Assembly (NCBI RefSeq): GCF_001718415.1
Contig: NZ_CP013378.1
Coordinates: 3,968,001-4,032,000, forward strand
Reading direction: 5' to 3'
DNA length: 64,000 nt
From: Burkholderia pseudomultivorans
GTDB taxonomy: Bacteria > Pseudomonadota > Gammaproteobacteria > Burkholderiales > Burkholderiaceae
Positions 18,843 through 26,606 of the stretch are shown here, piece after piece (positions within the stretch are counted from its first letter, which is position 1; every line of letters starts with the position of its first letter). A program made the translations under genes and the position numbers. Under the pieces are notes generated by a model. It did not search any database, had not been told where the DNA came from, and saw only the letters and a program-made list of their open reading frames with translations.

Positions 18843-18917
18843 CTCCCCGTAGTTCAATGGATAGAACAAGCGCCTCCTAAGCGCTAGATACAGGTTCGAT
18901 TCCTGTCGGGGGGACCA
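18843..18917 (+). tRNA. tRNA-Arg (anticodon CCT)
   Basis: A full cloverleaf is visible: acceptor CTCCCCG pairing with CGGGGGG (including one U-G wobble), D arm GTTC/GAAC, anticodon arm AGCGC-CTCCTAA-GCGCT with CCT at the anticodon, variable AGATA, and T arm ACAGG-TTCGATT-CCTGT. The discriminator is A, and CCA is encoded at 18915-18917. It decodes AGG. No integrase or attachment-site duplication is next to it. Confidence 0.95.
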
Positions 18918-19066
18918 TCCTTCTTGTAGTCCCTCTATATCCTCGACAACACAGCCCGTCCCCGATCCGCACCGCGTCATCAGCAAACGCCCGCGACGAC
19001 GACGATATTGCCGCGATCAAGCGACCACACGAAGGTCCCTTCCCTCCCGCAGTCGCCCCGCCGCCC

Positions 19067-19564
19067 TTACTGCCTCACCCCCTCCCGCACTTCCTTCGAC
19101 GCATTCCAAACGCGATACCGCACCTCGAACCCCTCCGGCACATAAACAACCAGCGGCAAACGACTGTTATAACGCAGCAGTTGGTCCCCACCACGCACCT
19201 GCACGAACCGCTGCTGCGGCGCCTGCCCCGGACACGCCATCAGCGTCGACGCCGGCCCCTTCACGTCGGCCAGCCGATAGTACGTATAGCCCCAGCCCTT
19301 CACGTCCTCGGCGGTCAGTTCGCCACCGAACCACTGCTGGTTGCAGTCGGTCTGCAGCGTCTTGCCGATCATCAGCTCGACGCGCGCGTCGCCTTCGTTC
19401 TCGAGCGCGGGCAGCGCGATCACGACGCGCTGCTGGCCGGCCGTCGGCTGCGGAAACATCTTGATCGATTCGGCCGGCACGGCGGGCGCCGACGCCGGCC
19501 CCGCCGCACATGCGGCAGTCGTCACGCAGAAAGCGGCCAGCGCGGCCCGGATCGCGAATTTCAT
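19067..19564 (-). CDS. eco: Ecotin-family serine protease inhibitor
   Basis: The 165-residue precursor has a signal peptide (about residues 1-21) and then the ecotin fold. Matching landmarks are ESIKMFPQP, RVELMIGKTLQTDC, GWGYTYYRL, STLMACPG and LRYNSRLPLVVYVPEGFEVRYRVW. Cys74 and Cys111 correspond to the ecotin disulfide. The reactive-site loop has Leu108 at P1, where Escherichia coli ecotin has Met, followed by Met109. Ecotin is a periplasmic dimer that blocks chymotrypsin-fold proteases such as neutrophil elastase. The cysteine in TTAACA leaves open a lipid-anchored form. It is a single-gene unit. Confidence 0.9.
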   Translation of the reverse strand: MKFAIRAALAAFCVTTAACAAGPASAPAVPAESIKMFPQPTAGQQRVVIALPALENEGDARVELMIGKTLQTDCNQQWFGGELTAEDVKGWGYTYYRLADVKGPASTLMACPGQAPQQRFVQVRGGDQLLRYNSRLPLVVYVPEGFEVRYRVWNASKEVREGVRQ

Positions 19565-19706
19565 CGATGTGCTCCTGAAAAACAAATGAGCCCCGGATGC
19601 TAACACTTTCGTCGCGACACCTTACGACGCTGTAATTTCAAGACACAATTCCAAACAGCCGGCAACCGCGTCGCGCGGTACTTATAACGAAACAACGGAG
19701 AACATC

Positions 19707-20015
19707 ATGCTGAAGCTCATTGCTGCCGCCGGCGTCGCCACCCTGCTGGCCGGCTGCGTCGTCGGCCCGGACCCCGGTTATGGCTACGGCCAGCCCTACT
19801 ATTCCGATCCCGGCTACGCGTACGGGCCTTCTCCCGTCTACGGCACGGTCAATATCTGGGGCGGTGGCGGCGGGCGCGACTGGGACCGCGGACACCGCGA
19901 CTACCGTCGCTGGGACCGCGATCGCGGCGACCACGGCGGCTGGCGCGGCGGACGCCGCGACGACTGGAACGACGGCGGCGGACGCGGCCACGGCGACGGC
20001 GGCCATCGCCACTGA
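19707..20015 (+). CDS. Small Gly/Arg/Asp-rich lipoprotein
   Basis: The 102-residue product has a lipoprotein signal peptide ending in LLAGC, with lipidation expected at Cys17. It continues with a Gly/Tyr/Pro segment and then a low-complexity tail of repeated RD, GGR and DH units. It should sit in the outer or inner membrane facing the periplasm. No domain is recognised. Similar YXRD/GH-rich lipoproteins are common in Burkholderia with no assigned role. ACGGAG precedes the ATG. A strong terminator lies about 95 bases downstream. Confidence 0.75.
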   Translation: MLKLIAAAGVATLLAGCVVGPDPGYGYGQPYYSDPGYAYGPSPVYGTVNIWGGGGGRDWDRGHRDYRRWDRDRGDHGGWRGGRRDDWNDGGGRGHGDGGHRH

Positions 20016-20342
20016 CTCAATTGCAACCGTTTGTATCCGCGCGCGAGCGTCGTTGATCGTCGGCGTCGCGCGCGAAACGATCGTATGCCGGCATATCGGC
20101 GCAAAAGCAAAGGCCCTCGCATGACGCGAGGGCCTTTCGTCGTTATCGCACCGGACGTCCTACCGATGCCGGTCAAGAATCAATCGCTGCTGCCGACGCC
20201 GTCTCGAGCGACCGGTGACTCCGCAATCACGCGCAACATCAGCCGACCGATAACATCAGCGGCCCGACGCAACCACCGGGCCTCATGACGGCTCCACCGC
20301 CCTCCGACGCCGCATCGACTCGCGCATCACGCATTCTCCCGC
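20016..20342. other. Intergenic stretch between convergent envelope-protein genes
   Basis: This 327-base spacer holds the hairpin terminator at 20109-20137. In the remainder I see no convincing gene, tRNA or repeat. Short open frames here have no supported start or domain. Confidence 0.6.
20109..20137. terminator. Bidirectional hairpin terminator
   Basis: AAAGGCCCTCGC (20109-20120) and GCGAGGGCCTTT (20126-20137) form a perfect 12-bp stem with a 5-nt loop. A/T tracts flank both sides. It lies between two convergent genes and probably serves both. Confidence 0.85.
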
Positions 20343-20711
20343 TTACCAGCCCGCCGGTTGCGCGTAACCGTAACCACTCGACACAGGTGCACCGCACACG
20401 TACGCGCGTTGATAGCGGTCATAGCAATACCGCGGGCCGTCGTCCTCGTACTGCGCCTGCTGATAGGTCGGGTACGCCGGCTGCTGATACGCCGGCGCCT
20501 GGTAGTACGTCGGCGGCTGATAGGCCGGCGCCTGATACACGGGCGCCTGATATGCGACCGGCGGATTCAGCGCGGACGTGACGATCGCGCCCAGCACGGC
20601 GCCGCCGATCAGCGCGCCGATCACGGCACCGCCGTCGCGGCCATGCGCGGAAGCCGGGCCCGCCACGGCGAGCGAACCGGCGAGAACACAGACTGCGGCA
20701 ATTTTTTTCAT
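20343..20711 (-). CDS. Secreted glycine-zipper protein with YQAP-type repeats
   Basis: The 122-residue product has a signal peptide (MKKIAAVCVLAGSLAVAGPASA) and a glycine-zipper-like hydrophobic segment (GGAVIGALIGGAVLGAIVTSA). About seven tyrosine-proline repeats such as YQAPVYQAPAYQPP follow. Two cysteines near the C-terminus (CYDRYQRAYVCG) may form a disulfide. It is probably an envelope or outer-membrane-associated protein. The family is unrecognised and the function unknown. Confidence 0.75.
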   Translation of the reverse strand: MKKIAAVCVLAGSLAVAGPASAHGRDGGAVIGALIGGAVLGAIVTSALNPPVAYQAPVYQAPAYQPPTYYQAPAYQQPAYPTYQQAQYEDDGPRYCYDRYQRAYVCGAPVSSGYGYAQPAGW

Positions 20712-20868
20712 GATTGGACTCCCACGCGAAGTGGTACGGGATGCGATGCATTGTGGCCGCAAGTCGCCGTAATAGATGCAGCAAGTGGTAACGCGCGATT
20801 ACCGCTGCAATGCCCGCCGAAACGCGGTAACGCCGTGCTACGATTTTCCGCACAAAGGAGACACCGTC

Positions 20869-21249
20869 ATGCAGCCCGAAACCGCTCGCCGTTTCGATAC
20901 CGAATTCGCGCCGCGCATCGCGCAGGCGATCGCCGCCTTCTTCTCCGATCATGTCCGTGCCGACGTCGTGCCGTATGGCGGCCACGGGCATCCGACGCGG
21001 GTTCAGATCCGCAGCGCGCCGCATGAACACGTCAGCGGCTTCACGCATCCGCTGAATCTCGAGCTGACCTGGGACACCGACGAAATCGAACGCCTGATGG
21101 AGCCCGACGGCCCGCAGCGCTTCGAGCACTATCTGGCCGCACTGCCGAAGAAGCTCGGCGCCTGGCAGGGCGCGCGCGACATCGACCTCGCGTCGCGCAC
21201 GCAGGCCGACCCGCTCGTGCGGCTCGGCGGCCTCGACTTCGAAGGCTGA
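20869..21249 (+). CDS. Conserved hypothetical protein (possibly the Burkholderia DUF5594 family)
   Basis: The 126-residue soluble protein starts MQPETARRFDTEFAPR after AAAGGAG at a good spacing. There is no signal peptide or membrane segment. It contains histidine-rich patches (GGHGHPTRVQIR and APHEHVSGFTHP) and an acidic helix. I recall similar proteins only from Burkholderia and relatives, and the DUF assignment is from memory. A dyad GGTAA-N7-TTACC lies at 20787-20803 upstream and could be an operator. No function can be given. Confidence 0.7.
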   Translation: MQPETARRFDTEFAPRIAQAIAAFFSDHVRADVVPYGGHGHPTRVQIRSAPHEHVSGFTHPLNLELTWDTDEIERLMEPDGPQRFEHYLAALPKKLGAWQGARDIDLASRTQADPLVRLGGLDFEG

Positions 21250-21442
21250 GCATGCGCGCCGGCCGGCGACCGGACGGCGAGATGTGTCCGCGTCGCCCGA
21301 TCCACGCCGGTGATACACTCGGCCGGTCCCGATCCGGCGCGTTCGCGTCGGCCGGGCCGTTCACCGCCGCGTTCGCCCGGCTTCATGGTTGCGCATGCAA
21401 CCGGCCGCAAGCTGCGCGCACAACCCTGCAATCGCTCCCGTC

Positions 21443-22810
21443 ATGAACGCCGATACCGGCCTGCCGATTCCGCAACGCTACTGGGCGATCGTCTGCGTCG
21501 CCCTGGGCATCACGCTCGCCGTGCTCGACGGCGCCATCGCCAACGTCGCGCTGCCGACCATCGCACGCGACCTCCACGCATCCGACGCCGCATCGATCTG
21601 GATCGTCAACGCCTATCAGCTCGCGGTCACGATCACGCTGCTGCCGCTCGCGTCGCTCGGCGAACGTGTCGGCTATCGCCGCATCTATATCGCCGGGCTC
21701 GCGCTGTTCACCGCCGCGTCGCTCGGCTGCGCGCTCGCCGGCTCGCTGCCGATGCTCGCGGTCATGCGCGTGATCCAGGGCTTCGGGGCGGCCGGCATCA
21801 TGAGCGTCAACGCGGCGCTGGTACGGATGATCTATCCGTCGTCGATGCTCGGGCGCGGACTGTCGATCAATGCGATGGTGGTCGCGCTGTCGTCGGCGAT
21901 CGGGCCGACGGTCGCGTCCGCGATCCTGTCGTTCGCGTCGTGGCCGTGGCTGTTCGCGGTCAACGTGCCGATCGGCATCGCCGCGGTGCTCGGCAGCGTG
22001 CGCGCGCTGCCCGCCAATCCGTTGCACGACGCGCCGTACGATTTCCCGAGCGCGCTGATGAACGCATGCGTGTTCGGCCTGCTGATCATGGCGGTCGACG
22101 GGCTCGGTCACGGCGAAAGCCGCGCGTATGTCGCGGCCGAGCTGGCCGTCGCGTTTGCGGTCGGCTATTTCTTCGTGAAGCGCCAGTTGACGCAGCCGGC
22201 GCCGCTGCTGCCCGTCGACCTGATGCGCATCCCGATGTTCGCGCTGTCGATCTGCACGTCGGTCGCGTCGTTTACCTCGCAGATGCTCGCGTTCGTCGCA
22301 CTGCCGTTCTGGCTGCAGAATTCGCTCGGCTTCTCGCAGGTCGAGACGGGCCTGTACATGACGCCGTGGCCGCTCGTGATCGTGTTCGCCGCGCCGCTCG
22401 CGGGCGTGCTGTCGGACCGCTACTCGGCCGGCATCCTCGGCGGCATCGGGCTCGCGCTGTTTGCGGCCGGCCTGCTGTCGCTCGCGACGATCGGCGCGCA
22501 TCCGGGCACCGTCGACATCGTCTGGCGGATGGCGTTGTGCGGCGCGGGCTTCGGGCTGTTCCAGTCGCCGAACAACCGCGCGATGCTGTCGTCGGCGCCG
22601 CGCGCACGCAGCGGCGGCGCGGGCGGCATGCTGAGCACCGCGCGGCTAACGGGCCAGACGCTCGGCGCCGCGCTCGTCGCACTGATCTTCGGGCTCGCGC
22701 CCGACCGCGGGCCGACGATCGCGCTCTATGTCGCCACCGCGTTCGCGGCGGCGGCAGCCGTCGTCAGCATGCTGCGCATCGCGTCGCCGCAGCCGGACGC
22801 GTCGACCTGA
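21443..22810 (+). CDS. MFS transporter, DHA2 (EmrB/QacA) type
   Basis: The 455-residue protein is an MFS exporter of the 14-helix DHA2 type. Helix 1 carries the DHA2 signature LAVLDGAIANVALPTI. The loop-2 motif A region is LGERVGYRRIY, and motif C lies in ALSSAIGPTVASAI. It probably exports drugs or hydrophobic compounds by proton antiport across the inner membrane. There is no adjacent HlyD-type adaptor, so it may act alone. The start at 21443 gives a short cytoplasmic N-terminus; an upstream ATG at 21389 adds 18 unlikely residues. It converges on the small ATPase gene with only 16 bp between. Confidence 0.88.
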   Translation: MNADTGLPIPQRYWAIVCVALGITLAVLDGAIANVALPTIARDLHASDAASIWIVNAYQLAVTITLLPLASLGERVGYRRIYIAGLALFTAASLGCALAGSLPMLAVMRVIQGFGAAGIMSVNAALVRMIYPSSMLGRGLSINAMVVALSSAIGPTVASAILSFASWPWLFAVNVPIGIAAVLGSVRALPANPLHDAPYDFPSALMNACVFGLLIMAVDGLGHGESRAYVAAELAVAFAVGYFFVKRQLTQPAPLLPVDLMRIPMFALSICTSVASFTSQMLAFVALPFWLQNSLGFSQVETGLYMTPWPLVIVFAAPLAGVLSDRYSAGILGGIGLALFAAGLLSLATIGAHPGTVDIVWRMALCGAGFGLFQSPNNRAMLSSAPRARSGGAGGMLSTARLTGQTLGAALVALIFGLAPDRGPTIALYVATAFAAAAAVVSMLRIASPQPDAST

Positions 22811-22826
22811 TGCCGTCGCTCGCCGC

Positions 22827-23423
22827 TCACGCCGCGTCGAGCGTGTCCAGCACGAAACGCACGCGCGCCTTCACGCTCGCGCGTGGCAGTTCGATCAGCC
22901 GGTAACCGTACGACGTGTAGCACTCCACCATCGCGTCGTAGGTGCGCACCGCCTCCGCGAAATCCTGCCGGCGCTCGGTGTCCTGCGCGTAGATGTCGCG
23001 CCACGGCGGCGCGATGAACACGCGCCGGTGATAACGAAAATGCCGCGCCGCCGCTTCCGCATGCGCGGGCACCGCGAGGCCCGTCAGTCGTAGATATCCG
23101 ATCACGTCCGGCATGCCGCGATCGAAGAACACCGGGCCGCGCGCATGCCGCGCCAGATGGTGCGAGCGCATCTCCCAGCTCAGCATCAGTTCGGCGAACG
23201 CGGCCGGATCGCGCCACGGCAGCGCGTGGCCGTCGACGGTCATCTGGTCGCGGATCACGCCGCGCCCGGCCTCGTGCGAACGCGCGAAGCCGGCGCGTTC
23301 GAGTGCATCGAGCAGCGTGCTCTTGCCGGAGCCGGGGCCGCCCGTCACGACGAAGAAGCGTTCGATCGCATCGTCGGCGACGCCCTCTTCCGTCGCGCCG
23401 GCCGGCTGCGCGAACTCACGCAT
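22827..23423 (-). CDS. AAA-family (AAA_28-like) predicted ATPase/kinase
   Basis: The 198-residue P-loop protein has a Walker A motif, GGPGSGKST, at residues 28-36. VFFDRGMPDVIGYL resembles the DRG/Walker B region of nucleoside-kinase-like ATPases (AAA_28). PPWRDIYAQDTERRQDFAEA is the typical lid. Its substrate is unknown. It overlaps the 3-prime end of otsA by 8 bp on the same strand, so the two are translationally coupled. The link between this ATPase and trehalose synthesis is not explained by known biochemistry. Confidence 0.82.
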   Translation of the reverse strand: MREFAQPAGATEEGVADDAIERFFVVTGGPGSGKSTLLDALERAGFARSHEAGRGVIRDQMTVDGHALPWRDPAAFAELMLSWEMRSHHLARHARGPVFFDRGMPDVIGYLRLTGLAVPAHAEAAARHFRYHRRVFIAPPWRDIYAQDTERRQDFAEAVRTYDAMVECYTSYGYRLIELPRASVKARVRFVLDTLDAA

Positions 23424-24837
23424 GCGCGACCCGCCGGCCCGCGCGCTGCGTGACCGAGGCGGCCGCCGCGACGCTGCGCAAGTCGGCGACGAACGTGTCG
23501 CGCCACACCGACAGGTCGTTTGCCCGCAGGCGTGCGAGGTTTTCCTCGTGACGCGCCTGCCGCTCCGCGAGCGGCATCGACAGCGCGCGCTCGAGCGCGT
23601 CGGCCATCTGCGACAGGTCGTACGGGTTGACGAGCAGCGCGCCCGTCAGCTCGGCCGCCGCGCCGGCGAATTCCGACAGCACCAGCACGCCCGGATCGGC
23701 CGGATCCTGCGACGCGACGTATTCCTTCGCGACGAGATTCATCCCGTCGCGCAACGGCGTCACGTAGCCGACCTGCGACATCCGGAAGAACGCCATCAGC
23801 AGGTTGCGCTCGTACTTGCGGTTGAGGTACTGGATCGGCGTCCAGTCGAGCTGCGAAAAACGCCCGTTGATGCGGCCGGCCTCGCCTTCGAGCGTTTCGC
23901 GGATGTGCTGGTAGGTCTGCACGTCGGAGCGCGTCGGCGGCGCGATCTGCACGAGCGATACGCGCCCCTGCCAGCCCGGCGCGTTCGTCAGCATCCGCTC
24001 GAACGACCGGAAGCGCTCGACGAGCCCCTTCGAATAGTCGAGGCGATCGACGCTCATCACGAGCTTGCGGCCGTCGAGCGCGTCGCGCAGCATCTTCACG
24101 GGCTTGCGCGAACCGTACTGGACGGCCGCCTGCGCAATCGCGTCCGGGTGCACGCCGATCGGATAGGCGGCGACCTTCACGACGCGGCCATGCGCATGCA
24201 GCATCCCGTCGTCGCTCGCCGTGCCGATGCCGCGCCGCTCGATGTAGTCGGTAAACGCCTGCTTGTCCGCGTCGGTCTGGAAGCCTGCGACGTCGTACGC
24301 GCACATGAACTTCACGAGCTCCTCGTGCGGCGGCACGAGGCGCAGCATGTCGGGCGACGGAAACGGAATGTGCAGGAAGAAGCCGATCGGGTTCTTCACG
24401 CCGAGCTCGCGCAGGCAGTGCGCGAACGGCAGCAGATGATAGTCGTGCACCCAGATCAGGTCGTCGGGCCGCAGCAGCGCGGCGAGCTGCTTCGCCAGCA
24501 TCGCGTTCACGCGCAGGTAGCCGGCGTACTCCTGCCGGTCGAAGCGCGCGAGATCGCCGCGATAGTGAAACACCGGCCAGAGCGTCGCGTTCGAGAAGCC
24601 GCGGTAGTACTGATCGTAGTCGCGCCGGGTCAGCCCGAGCGTCGCGTACGTGACGTTGCCGTCGCGCTGGATCGCGGGCGCGGCGTCGGGCGTGCCGACG
24701 ATCTCGCCGTTCCAGCCGAACCACACGCCGCCGGTTTCCTTCAGCGCGTCCATCACGCCGACTGCGAGGCCGCCCGCGCTCGGGCGCGTGTCCTCGCCGG
24801 CGGCGACACGGTTCGATACCACGATCAATCTGCTCAT
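23416..24837 (-). CDS. otsA: Trehalose-6-phosphate synthase (GT20)
   Basis: The 473-residue protein is a GT20 glycosyltransferase that joins UDP-glucose and glucose-6-phosphate. Family landmarks are MSRLIVVSNRVAAGE, GGLAVGVMDALKE with WFGWNGE, the acceptor-site IWVHDYHLLPF, SVDRLDYSKGL for phosphate binding, and PLRDGMNLVAKEYVASQ with VLSEFAGAA. All expected residues are present. The usual start is MSRL at 24837; a longer reading adds 16 residues with no support. No trehalose-phosphatase (otsB) is adjacent in this window. Trehalose is an osmo- and stress-protectant. Confidence 0.95.
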   Translation of the reverse strand: MSRLIVVSNRVAAGEDTRPSAGGLAVGVMDALKETGGVWFGWNGEIVGTPDAAPAIQRDGNVTYATLGLTRRDYDQYYRGFSNATLWPVFHYRGDLARFDRQEYAGYLRVNAMLAKQLAALLRPDDLIWVHDYHLLPFAHCLRELGVKNPIGFFLHIPFPSPDMLRLVPPHEELVKFMCAYDVAGFQTDADKQAFTDYIERRGIGTASDDGMLHAHGRVVKVAAYPIGVHPDAIAQAAVQYGSRKPVKMLRDALDGRKLVMSVDRLDYSKGLVERFRSFERMLTNAPGWQGRVSLVQIAPPTRSDVQTYQHIRETLEGEAGRINGRFSQLDWTPIQYLNRKYERNLLMAFFRMSQVGYVTPLRDGMNLVAKEYVASQDPADPGVLVLSEFAGAAAELTGALLVNPYDLSQMADALERALSMPLAERQARHEENLARLRANDLSVWRDTFVADLRSVAAAASVTQRAGRRVAHA

Positions 24838-24975
24838 GCGGCTTTCCCTCCTCGATTCGATTGGATGACGCGCAGCGCGCGCCACGACGGGCGCGACGGC
24901 CCGCAGGCGGCCGCGCGGCAGTTCAGACGTGAGAGATGCAATGAAATGCGACAGCGGAATGCAGCGGCGACAGGG

Positions 24976-25188
24976 TCAAGCGTCCTGCTCCTGGCCGAGG
25001 TCGCGCTGATAGTCGAGCCCTTCCGGGCGGGCGCCGCCCTGGTTGTGATCGCCGTCGGACGGCGTCTCGCCAGGGGTGCCGGCTGGCGGTGCGGATGGCG
25101 CGTCGGTCGTTGGGCGCGAATGGTCGGCACCCTCGTCGGCGGGCCGGTGCGCGGGCCGTTTCGAACGGCGCATGACGGGGTGTCTCAT
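24976..25188 (-). CDS. Small hydrophilic hypothetical protein upstream of otsA
   Basis: A 70-residue open frame from the ATG at 25188 encodes a charged, disordered-looking protein rich in Pro, Ala, Asp and Gly, ending GLDYQRDLGQEQDA. It lies 138 bp before otsA on the same strand. There is no strong ribosome site, and the frame stays open upstream, so the start is uncertain. No domain is recognised. It could be a real small stress protein or a non-coding open frame. Confidence 0.4.
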   Translation of the reverse strand: MRHPVMRRSKRPAHRPADEGADHSRPTTDAPSAPPAGTPGETPSDGDHNQGGARPEGLDYQRDLGQEQDA

Positions 25189-25464
25189 ATGCGGCGCGGC
25201 TCGGAGCCGTCGTTGAAACCTGTCATAAGGAAATAGTTTAGGGCGCTTCTTCGCGCATCGCGGTAACAAGACCCTTCAATTTGTAACGTTTCGACCCCTC
25301 GCCAGCCGTCTGTTCGAAAATGACGTCGCGCGCCCGCGCGCGTAGCGGCGGTGTTCCGCTTCCGCCGATTTGTCAAAGCTTTGCAGTTTTCCTATGACAA
25401 TTGCGAAACAATGACGCGGCATGGGGCGGGTCGCCGCTCACCCAGACAGGACTTGCACTCAGGG

Positions 25465-26016
25465 ATGAACATTCGTTTCGAATCGCCGCGTCGGGCCATG
25501 CCGGCGCGCATCGTGCTGGCCGCGGCCGCCACGGCCGCGCTGCTGTCCGGCTGCAACTCGCTGTACAGCGAAGGCGCGACGGCCGGCGCCGGCATCGCGG
25601 GCGCGGCGATCGCGTCCAAGGTCACCAACAACGCCGCTGTCGCGACGGGCATCGGCCTCGGCGCCGTCGCCGGCGCGCGCGCCGGCGTCCAGTACACGCA
25701 GCGCGTCGCGCACCGCTATACGCAGGAACAGATCGCGAAGGCGGCCGGTCCGCTCGAGGTCGGCGGCGTCGCACCGTGGTCGACGCATCACTCGTTTCCG
25801 ATCGAGGACGACGAACAGGGCCGCGTGACGGTCAGCCGGATGATCAGCGTCGGCCCGCTCGACTGCAAGGAGATCGTGTTCGCGGTCGATACGCCGGCGA
25901 AGCCCGACAAGGCCGCGCAGTCGGCGTTCTACGTCGCCACGATCTGCCGCGACGGCCCGACCTGGAAGTGGGCGTCCGCGGAACCCGCGACCGAGCGCTG
26001 GGGCGCGCTGCAATGA
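25465..26016 (+). CDS. Lipoprotein, first of a tandem paralogous pair
   Basis: The 183-residue product has a lipobox LLSGC near residue 30. A glycine/alanine-rich zipper follows (GATAGAGIAGAAIASKV and GIGLGAVAGARAGVQY), then a soluble domain from about residue 95. The domain contains GGVAPWSTHHSFPIEDDE, DCKEIVFAV, a second cysteine in ATICRDG, and the ending WKWASAEPATERWGALQ. The second gene has the same domain and overlaps the stop codon (ATGA). AGGG precedes the ATG. The family is unrecognised. Two conserved cysteines suggest a disulfide-bonded periplasmic domain. Confidence 0.8.
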   Translation: MNIRFESPRRAMPARIVLAAAATAALLSGCNSLYSEGATAGAGIAGAAIASKVTNNAAVATGIGLGAVAGARAGVQYTQRVAHRYTQEQIAKAAGPLEVGGVAPWSTHHSFPIEDDEQGRVTVSRMISVGPLDCKEIVFAVDTPAKPDKAAQSAFYVATICRDGPTWKWASAEPATERWGALQ

Positions 26017-26507
26017 GCGTCGCGATCCGTGTCGCGTCGCTCGGCGTGCTGTGCGCGGCGACGGTCGCGCTGTCGGGCTGCGGATCGGTCGGCGCCGCGA
26101 GCGGCGCACTGGCCGGCGCGGCGACGGGCCTCGTCACCGCAAACCCGGCCGTCGGCGTCGGGGTCGGCATCGCCGTGCAGGCGGCGACCGACGAGGCCGT
26201 CAACCGCACGATGAAGCAGCTCCATCAGAACCAGCAGGACGCGATCGCAAGCGTGGTCGGCAGCAGTGCGGTCGGCGACGTGAAGCCGTGGAAGGTGAAG
26301 AAGACGATCCCGCTCGAGAACGGCGAAGGCGAAGTGCGCGTCACGCGCGCGTATTCGTCGGCGCTCGCGATGTGCAAGGAATTCGCGTTCTCGGTGAAGG
26401 ACGGCGACAAGGCCGACTGGTATTTCGCGAATGCGTGCCAGCAAGGGTCGCACTGGAAGTGGGCGTCGGCGGAGCCGGCGGTCGATCGGTGGGGGAATTT
26501 GCAGTGA
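26013..26507 (+). CDS. Lipoprotein, second of a tandem paralogous pair
   Basis: The 164-residue product has a lipobox ALSGC (Cys23), a glycine-rich hydrophobic stretch (GAASGALAGAATGLV) and a C-terminal domain aligning with its upstream neighbour. Shared features are GDVKPWKVKKTIPLENG, a CKE motif, a second cysteine in ANACQQG, and WKWASAEPAVDRWGNLQ. The start overlaps the previous stop by 4 bases, so the two are co-translated. They may form a heteromeric envelope complex. No known family is recognised. Confidence 0.8.
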   Translation: MSVAIRVASLGVLCAATVALSGCGSVGAASGALAGAATGLVTANPAVGVGVGIAVQAATDEAVNRTMKQLHQNQQDAIASVVGSSAVGDVKPWKVKKTIPLENGEGEVRVTRAYSSALAMCKEFAFSVKDGDKADWYFANACQQGSHWKWASAEPAVDRWGNLQ

Positions 26508-26606
26508 CGGGGTGGCGCGAGCGGGCGCCCGTGTGAAAAACGGCGAGCGCCCGGTCAGGAATGCGCGATACCGGCTCGCGCCCCTGAAGGACCTCGCCGT
26601 ATCGCT

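Noticed and set aside
18843..18917. tRNA-Arg as an island attachment site
   Set aside because: No integrase and no repeated tRNA end within the flanks; the neighbours look like ordinary core genes.
18750..18986. Open frame antisense to the tRNA-Arg region
   Set aside because: It is the well-known spurious frame produced by reading the complement of a tRNA; no ribosome site and no domain.
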